A stretch of DNA of 64,000 nucleotides from Thiothrix unzii (GTDB lineage Bacteria; Pseudomonadota; Gammaproteobacteria; Thiotrichales; Thiotrichaceae), in NCBI RefSeq assembly GCF_017901175.1, contig NZ_CP072793.1:434001-498000 (forward strand), written 5' to 3'. The position numbers and the translations under genes were made by a program. Positions 59,129 through 64,000 of the stretch are shown piece after piece. Below the pieces are notes generated by a model, which was given only the letters and a program-made list of their open reading frames with translations, had not been told where the DNA came from and did not search any database. Position 1 is the stretch's first letter; every line of letters starts with the position of its first letter.

Positions 59129-59383
59129 ATGCACAGAACGCAAGTTTCGCTGGAGGATAAGCAGTACCGCAACCTGCAACGCTACGCCAAACTCAAGAAC
59201 CGCAGCATTTCCGCTGTTATTCGTGAGTTGTTAGATGCACATATTCCCGTTGCGGCACAACCCAAAGGGGCAGAAAACCCACTGCTCGCACTGAAAGGCG
59301 TTGTGTCTGGGAAAGGGAAGACGACAGGCAGAAACCACAACGATTTTCTATACACGCATGAAAAACGTTGGAACGAGGATTAA
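59129..59383 (+). CDS. Ribbon-helix-helix antitoxin (VapB-like)
   Basis: 84 residues from ATG 59129, preceded by TAGGAG; the longer frame from 59111 would overlap the operator. The N-terminus RTQVSLEDKQYRNLQRYAKL with KNRSISAVIRELLDAHI is a typical ribbon-helix-helix DNA-binding domain. The rest is a flexible tail for toxin binding. The toxin gene begins two bases after its stop. Confidence 0.85.
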   Translation: MHRTQVSLEDKQYRNLQRYAKLKNRSISAVIRELLDAHIPVAAQPKGAENPLLALKGVVSGKGKTTGRNHNDFLYTHEKRWNED

Positions 59384-59385
59384 CC

Positions 59386-59793
59386 ATGCAGCACATTTTG
59401 GTTGATACAGGTGCATGGTATGCCTACATGGATAAAGATGACCCAGACCATGAGCGGGTCGCTGAAGTGCTGGAAGCACACTATCCGTTACTACTGACAA
59501 CGGATTTTATTGCAGATGAAGCATTGACCTTGCTGCGTTATCGGGCGGGTCGAAATGCCGCTGTCCGGTTTGGCGAGTTGCTGTATTCAGGCACACTTTG
59601 TCGTCTTGAGTACATCACCAAAGCTGATCAACAGAAGGCTTGGGCATTGTTCCTGAAATACAGTGACCATTGTTTCAGCTTTACAGACTGCACCAGCTTT
59701 ATTGTGACGCAACGCCTCCAGATTGGAACGGCGATTGCCATTGATAGTGATTTTCGCGCTTACGGGCTGCACTGCTTACCAGTCAACCCCTAA
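59386..59793 (+). CDS. PIN-domain toxin (VapC-like)
   Basis: 135 residues from ATG 59386. The PIN fold acids are all visible: ILVDTGAWYAYMD, FIADEALTLLRYRAG, SFTDCTSFIVTQR and AIDSDFRAYG. PIN toxins are Mg2+-dependent ribonucleases, often cutting tRNA or rRNA. Pairing with the ribbon-helix-helix gene upstream makes a type II toxin-antitoxin system. It lies among surface-protein genes, with no mobile element next to it. Confidence 0.87.
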   Translation: MQHILVDTGAWYAYMDKDDPDHERVAEVLEAHYPLLLTTDFIADEALTLLRYRAGRNAAVRFGELLYSGTLCRLEYITKADQQKAWALFLKYSDHCFSFTDCTSFIVTQRLQIGTAIAIDSDFRAYGLHCLPVNP

Positions 59794-59865
59794 AAAATAA
59801 TAGTCGCAGCTGACAAACCCAATCCGCCGTGACAACAAAACAATAATAAAAACAGGTAGAGTGTC

Positions 59866-62800
59866 ATGCCGCAGTTACCCCAAGCACTGCCGCGTTCCCT
59901 GATGCCGATGTTGCTCATGGCAGCGAACGCATCAGCCGCTGTAGAAGTCAGCGCACCGATGACGGTGCAATACACCGATCCTGCTACTCAGCAGGTGCTG
60001 GTCAATGAATCCCAAGCTGTGACTTTAACGGTCACAGAAAGCAAACCCGTTGCCAAAGAAACTGCGACGACGCAGCCATTGGCACTAAGCCTCGATGCCA
60101 GCCAGCGCGAAGCCGAAGTGGGCGATGTGCTGACGTTTACTTTCAGCTTTGCCAACCACACGGGCGCAACCCTGCCGTATTACCGGATCAACACCCGTCT
60201 TGCGCAAGGTTTCAAGCTGGTGGACGGTTCAGTGCGCTTGGATGGTGGTGCGTTTAGCGGTGTGACCGATCTTGGTAACGGGCGTTACAGCTTTGAACTG
60301 AACGAGCTGGCGGCGGAACAGGTGCGCACTTTAACCTACGTTGTGCGTGTAACTGCCAGCAGCAACGACGACAATATCAGCACTGCTTACGCCAGCGCGA
60401 CCCGTGCCGATAACATCACCTTGTCTTCTGCTACGGTGCAAGCCAAAGTCAAGCGGCTGCGTAATGGCGTATTGTCAGACGAAGGCGCGATTTTCGGTAA
60501 AGTCAGTTTCCCCGCTGAATGCGCTCCCAACAAAAAAGACGCTGCCTTGCTGCCTATCGGTGGGGTGCGCATTTATCTGGAAGACGGGCGTTACGCCATC
60601 ACCGATAAAACCGGGGATTTCAACTTCCACGCGGTCAAACCGGGGATGCATACCGTCAAACTCGACAGCCTCACGTTACCCAAAGGCACGGGTTTGCGCG
60701 TCACTTCCAATCAGCAAGCGGGTGAAGCGTCCAGCCATTTCGCGGAAATGCCCGATGGCGGTTTCAAGCGTGTTGATTTCAGCGCGGAATGCCCTAAACA
60801 AGACGCGGCAAAAGTGTTTGCTGCCGTCAAAAAATTTAACGAAAAACTCACCGACAGCGATGTGTTTGAGCAGGGCGAACGCAAAGTTTCCCCTGATTTC
60901 ATTGGCCCGTTGTTAGAGGACGAAGCCAAATCAGCGGCAACAACGGTGGAAGAAGAAAAGCCGTGGGCATCGCGTGATGCCATCAAGGATGTCAGCAAAG
61001 AAGCGGTCGGTAACGGTGCATGGTTATGGCCTAAGCAAAACACCAGCACTGACGGGCGTTTCATGGCGGCATTGCCGTTGGCTTCCACCGCCGTGACATT
61101 GTATGTCAATGGCAACGCGATTCCCGAAACCCAGTTGGGCGAACAACTAGGTGATGAAGCCAAGCAAGTGCAAGTCGCAAGCTGGTACGGTGTGACGCTG
61201 AAAAAAGGTGAAAACACCGTCGAAGTGCGCAGCAAAGACGCTGCTGGCAAAGAAACGGTTGCCTTGAAATCCACCTTCATCAACCCCGGACGGGGCGCAC
61301 ATCTCGAAATTACCCCGGAACAGGACGAACTCCCCGCCGATGGTGGCGTATCCAAAGTACCGCTCAAGGTGCGCATTGTCGATGAAAACGGCAACCTTGC
61401 CGCTGGCGATTACTACCTGACGTTGGAAGCTTCCGATGGGCGTTGGGCTGAACCCGACATCCAAGATTCCACCCCCGGTCATCAGGTAATGATCCGTAAC
61501 GGCGAAGGCGTGGTGCATTTACGCAGCTCGCACCGCACCGGCAAAGTCCGGGTTAAAGTGACTTCGGAACAGATGACGGGCGAATCCAAACTGGCGCAGG
61601 TGGTGTATATGCGCCCGCTGATTGCTACGGGTTATCTGGACATCAGCGCACATGACGGCGACATTGCCGACAAAAAATTGACAGGCGAAGGCAAGGTGTT
61701 CCTCAAAGGCAAGATCAAGGGCGGCTTACACCTGACCTTTGCCTACGATAGCACCAAGGAAAATGATGACACTTACAATTACAGTGCTTACCTGAAAGAC
61801 GAATACGACAGCAGTTACGCCCCCGCTCGTGGCGATGGCTCGATCCGTGACCAAGAAGCCCGCAGCAAGGACAAGGTATACGTCAAGCTGGAAAAGGGGC
61901 AACACAGCGTCATGTACGGCGATTACGAAGTCGACAGTTCTGACGCAGGCATGAGCAATGAAACCGCGCAACTGGATTTGGCGCGGGATGCACGTTACCT
62001 GACGGGCGCGGCAGCACATTACGGCGACAAAGATACCGAAGTGGATGTGTTCGCGGCGAAACAGGACAACCGCCGCTTTGTGCAAGTGCTGCCCGGTAAC
62101 GGTACGAGCATGAATTTCCGCGTGGGGCAGGGCGACATCCTCGCCAATAGCGCGGTGATCGAGTTGTTGGTGCGCGATAAAAACAATCCCGGCTTGACGC
62201 TTTCTAGCACCACTTTGCAACGGGTGACGGATTACACCTTGGATGATGTATCGGGTGATTTGCGTTTCCACCGCGTCATTCCGACTTACGATGACAACTT
62301 GAATCCGGTGTTTGTGCGGGTTAGCTACGACCGTGAGCAGGCGGAGGGCGAGCAAGATTACTTGGTTTCCGGGGTGCGGATTAAGCGTGCTATTAGCGAA
62401 ACCGTCAGTGTTGGCGGCAGTTACACCAAGGATTCACACCCGACCGACGGGCATACCCTGTCTGGCGTGTATGCAGATTACCAGCCCGACAAGGATACCC
62501 GCGTCAGCGTCAGCAGCGCACAAATGCAGCACAATGACGACGCGGAAGGCGGCAATGCTTACCGGGTGCAAGCCAGCCACCGCTGGTCAAAGGAAGCAAA
62601 TACCTCCGTCACCCTAGCGCAAGCCGACAAAGGCTTTACCAACAGTGGCGCAGGGATTGGTTCAGACCGCCGCGAAGCGCGGATTGACCACACCCAGCAA
62701 CTCAACAAAGACACCGATTTAAAGCTGGAAGGTATCCATTCCGAAAACATCAGCACCGAAACTTTGCATCAAGCGGTCGGCGCACGCGCTGAAACCCGCG

Positions 62801-64000
62801 TTGGTGAATGGCGCGTTGCAGGTGGGTTACGCCATATCGAACAGCAAGTGGGCGAAGAATCGTCTTCCCGCGATACCGCATTGATTGCCGCGAAACGTAA
62901 TATCAAAGTGTTTGGTCGTGGCGGGCGGATACGGGGTGAATACGAGCAGGACATCCGCGATTCCGCCTTTAATCACCTGTCAGCCGATGCAGAATTGCTG
63001 GTGGGTAAAGATTCCTCCGTTTACGCCAAATACGATAACGGCAACGATATGCTCGGCACTTCCGGTTTGTCGGATGAGCAACGCCGCAGCGTGGTCAGCG
63101 TTGGTGCGAAAACCAAAGTCAAACAAACCACCGAACTGTATTCCGAATACCGCTCCGAAGGTTTGTTCAGTGACACCGATATGATCAATGCTGAAACCGC
63201 TACCGGGGTCAAAGGCAACTATGTGGTGGACAAAAACCTCACCATCAGCCCCGCGTTGGAAGTGGTCAAAGTCAATGAAGGCGAAGTTTTGGAAAATGCT
63301 ACCGCTGTCTCCGTTGCAGTGGATGACAAGCGCGACCCCGACCGCCAGAAATACCTGAAAGTGGAAACCCGCAACGGCGATAAGCGCGATTATTACGCGG
63401 TCAAAGGCAGTTACGTTGCCAAAATGAGCGAAGACTGGACGGGTGTGGTGCGCAATGACTTACACAAAGAATCCAGTTCCGTCGGTGCAGATTTCAGTAA
63501 TACCTTAACTGTCGGTGCAGCACATCGCCCCGCAGGTGAAGGCAAATTTAACAGCCAGTATATGTATCAGTGGAAAGCCGACGATGTGGAAGGCACGGCT
63601 GGCGACCGCAATACCCACATTGCCTCCGCTTGGAAAAATTTCCGTATGGACAACGGCACGGAACTTTCTGGGCGTGCCGCTGGTAAAGTGCAAACCACGA
63701 AACTGGATAACGGTGAAAGCATCACCACCAAAACCGCGCTGGCGGATGCCAGTGTCAGCGTGCCTTTCTCTGACAAAATTGACGGGGAATTGCGTGGCGG
63801 TATTCTGAGCAGCGGTGGTGCAACCCGCTATTCCGCCGGGGCGGGTGTCAACATGACGGTGGCAGACGACTGGCGGGCAGGCGTAGGCTACAACTTCAAA
63901 GGTTTCACCGACAAAGACCTCGACCCCGGCAAGAAAAATGCTGACGGGGTGTATGTGCGTTTGCAAGCCAAAATCGGCGAAACCCTATTCAAGGCAATTC
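59866..64000 (+). CDS. Large exported protein with DUF11-like and barrel-like regions (cut by window end)
   Basis: ATG at 59866 behind AGGTAGAG opens a frame of 1378 codons that is still open at the window end. A short signal-like start (MPQLPQALPRSLMPMLLMAA, NASA cleavage) is followed by a DUF11-like domain (LSLDASQREAEVGDVLTFTF), a carboxypeptidase-regulatory-like module (GVRIYLEDGRYAITDKTGD), Ig-like segments (LYVNGNAIPE; LKVRIVDENGNLAAG), then from about residue 570 long alternating beta sequence (such as YVKLEKGQHSVMYGDYEVD and SSTTLQRVTDYTLDDVSGDL) that resembles an outer-membrane barrel. Function unknown; an outer-membrane anchor or secretion partner for the neighbouring surface proteins is possible. 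Confidence 0.85.
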   Translation, partial: MPQLPQALPRSLMPMLLMAANASAAVEVSAPMTVQYTDPATQQVLVNESQAVTLTVTESKPVAKETATTQPLALSLDASQREAEVGDVLTFTFSFANHTGATLPYYRINTRLAQGFKLVDGSVRLDGGAFSGVTDLGNGRYSFELNELAAEQVRTLTYVVRVTASSNDDNISTAYASATRADNITLSSATVQAKVKRLRNGVLSDEGAIFGKVSFPAECAPNKKDAALLPIGGVRIYLEDGRYAITDKTGDFNFHAVKPGMHTVKLDSLTLPKGTGLRVTSNQQAGEASSHFAEMPDGGFKRVDFSAECPKQDAAKVFAAVKKFNEKLTDSDVFEQGERKVSPDFIGPLLEDEAKSAATTVEEEKPWASRDAIKDVSKEAVGNGAWLWPKQNTSTDGRFMAALPLASTAVTLYVNGNAIPETQLGEQLGDEAKQVQVASWYGVTLKKGENTVEVRSKDAAGKETVALKSTFINPGRGAHLEITPEQDELPADGGVSKVPLKVRIVDENGNLAAGDYYLTLEASDGRWAEPDIQDSTPGHQVMIRNGEGVVHLRSSHRTGKVRVKVTSEQMTGESKLAQVVYMRPLIATGYLDISAHDGDIADKKLTGEGKVFLKGKIKGGLHLTFAYDSTKENDDTYNYSAYLKDEYDSSYAPARGDGSIRDQEARSKDKVYVKLEKGQHSVMYGDYEVDSSDAGMSNETAQLDLARDARYLTGAAAHYGDKDTEVDVFAAKQDNRRFVQVLPGNGTSMNFRVGQGDILANSAVIELLVRDKNNPGLTLSSTTLQRVTDYTLDDVSGDLRFHRVIPTYDDNLNPVFVRVSYDREQAEGEQDYLVSGVRIKRAISETVSVGGSYTKDSHPTDGHTLSGVYADYQPDKDTRVSVSSAQMQHNDDAEGGNAYRVQASHRWSKEANTSVTLAQADKGFTNSGAGIGSDRREARIDHTQQLNKDTDLKLEGIHSENISTETLHQAVGARAETRVGEWRVAGGLRHIEQQVGEESSSRDTALIAAKRNIKVFGRGGRIRGEYEQDIRDSAFNHLSADAELLVGKDSSVYAKYDNGNDMLGTSGLSDEQRRSVVSVGAKTKVKQTTELYSEYRSEGLFSDTDMINAETATGVKGNYVVDKNLTISPALEVVKVNEGEVLENATAVSVAVDDKRDPDRQKYLKVETRNGDKRDYYAVKGSYVAKMSEDWTGVVRNDLHKESSSVGADFSNTLTVGAAHRPAGEGKFNSQYMYQWKADDVEGTAGDRNTHIASAWKNFRMDNGTELSGRAAGKVQTTKLDNGESITTKTALADASVSVPFSDKIDGELRGGILSSGGATRYSAGAGVNMTVADDWRAGVGYNFKGFTDKDLDPGKKNADGVYVRLQAKIGETLFKAI

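Overview
The window looks like chromosomal DNA of a filamentous or surface-attached gammaproteobacterium. The first 32 kb follow gene orders known from that class: ftsW-murG-murC-ddl-ftsQ-ftsA-ftsZ; lpxC-DUF721-M23 peptidase-secA-argJ-Nudix/ThiE fusion as in Pseudomonas; ypjD-corB beside ffh; rpsP-rimM-trmD-rplS. A member of the Thiotrichales (Thiothrix-like) would fit, but that is inference from overall character, not from a marker gene.

Layout. 1-7.2 kb: end of the division/cell-wall cluster, closed by a terminator behind ftsZ. 7.3-14.8 kb: lpxC, a DciA-like protein on the opposite strand, an M23 peptidase, secA, argJ and a Nudix-ThiE fusion. 14.8-20.3 kb, minus strand: a DUF465 protein, a DEAD-box-like protein with degenerate catalytic motifs, radA, a CNNM/CorB transporter and a YpjD-like protein. 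20.4-27.8 kb: ffh, then an unusual insert of five envelope genes (three paralogous small lipoproteins, then two secreted Cys/His proteins), then rpsP-rimM-trmD-rplS. 27.8-32.1 kb: a GGDEF-EAL protein, mpl, ubiX and thioredoxin. 32.1-33.0 kb: a toxin-antitoxin pair.

33.3-64 kb is a surface-protein region. It is dominated by one enormous gene that would encode about 6302 residues but is split by a 1110-bp insertion sequence (35274-36383, 15-bp terminal inverted repeats, 5-bp target duplication TAAAA). Removing the element and one target copy joins the two halves in frame with no other lesion. The protein has a signal peptide, about 42 SdrD_B/Cna-B-like domains and a C-terminal IPTL-CTERM sorting signal. 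From residue 1484 the domains form five tandem super-repeats of about 2.74 kb (eight domains each, seven in the last). After it come aceK (minus strand), a small secreted protein, two tandem secreted proteins carrying C-type-lectin-like domains with QPD motifs, each followed by a copy of a 103-bp palindromic repeat, a VapBC-type toxin-antitoxin pair, and a large exported protein that runs off the window.

How it may work together (inference): the giant protein, the small DUF11-like protein, the two lectin-domain proteins and the last exported protein share secretion signals and DUF11-like or calcium-loop modules and lie close together, so they may build one surface structure such as an adhesin or sheath layer. 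The IS insertion would disable the giant member in this genome copy.
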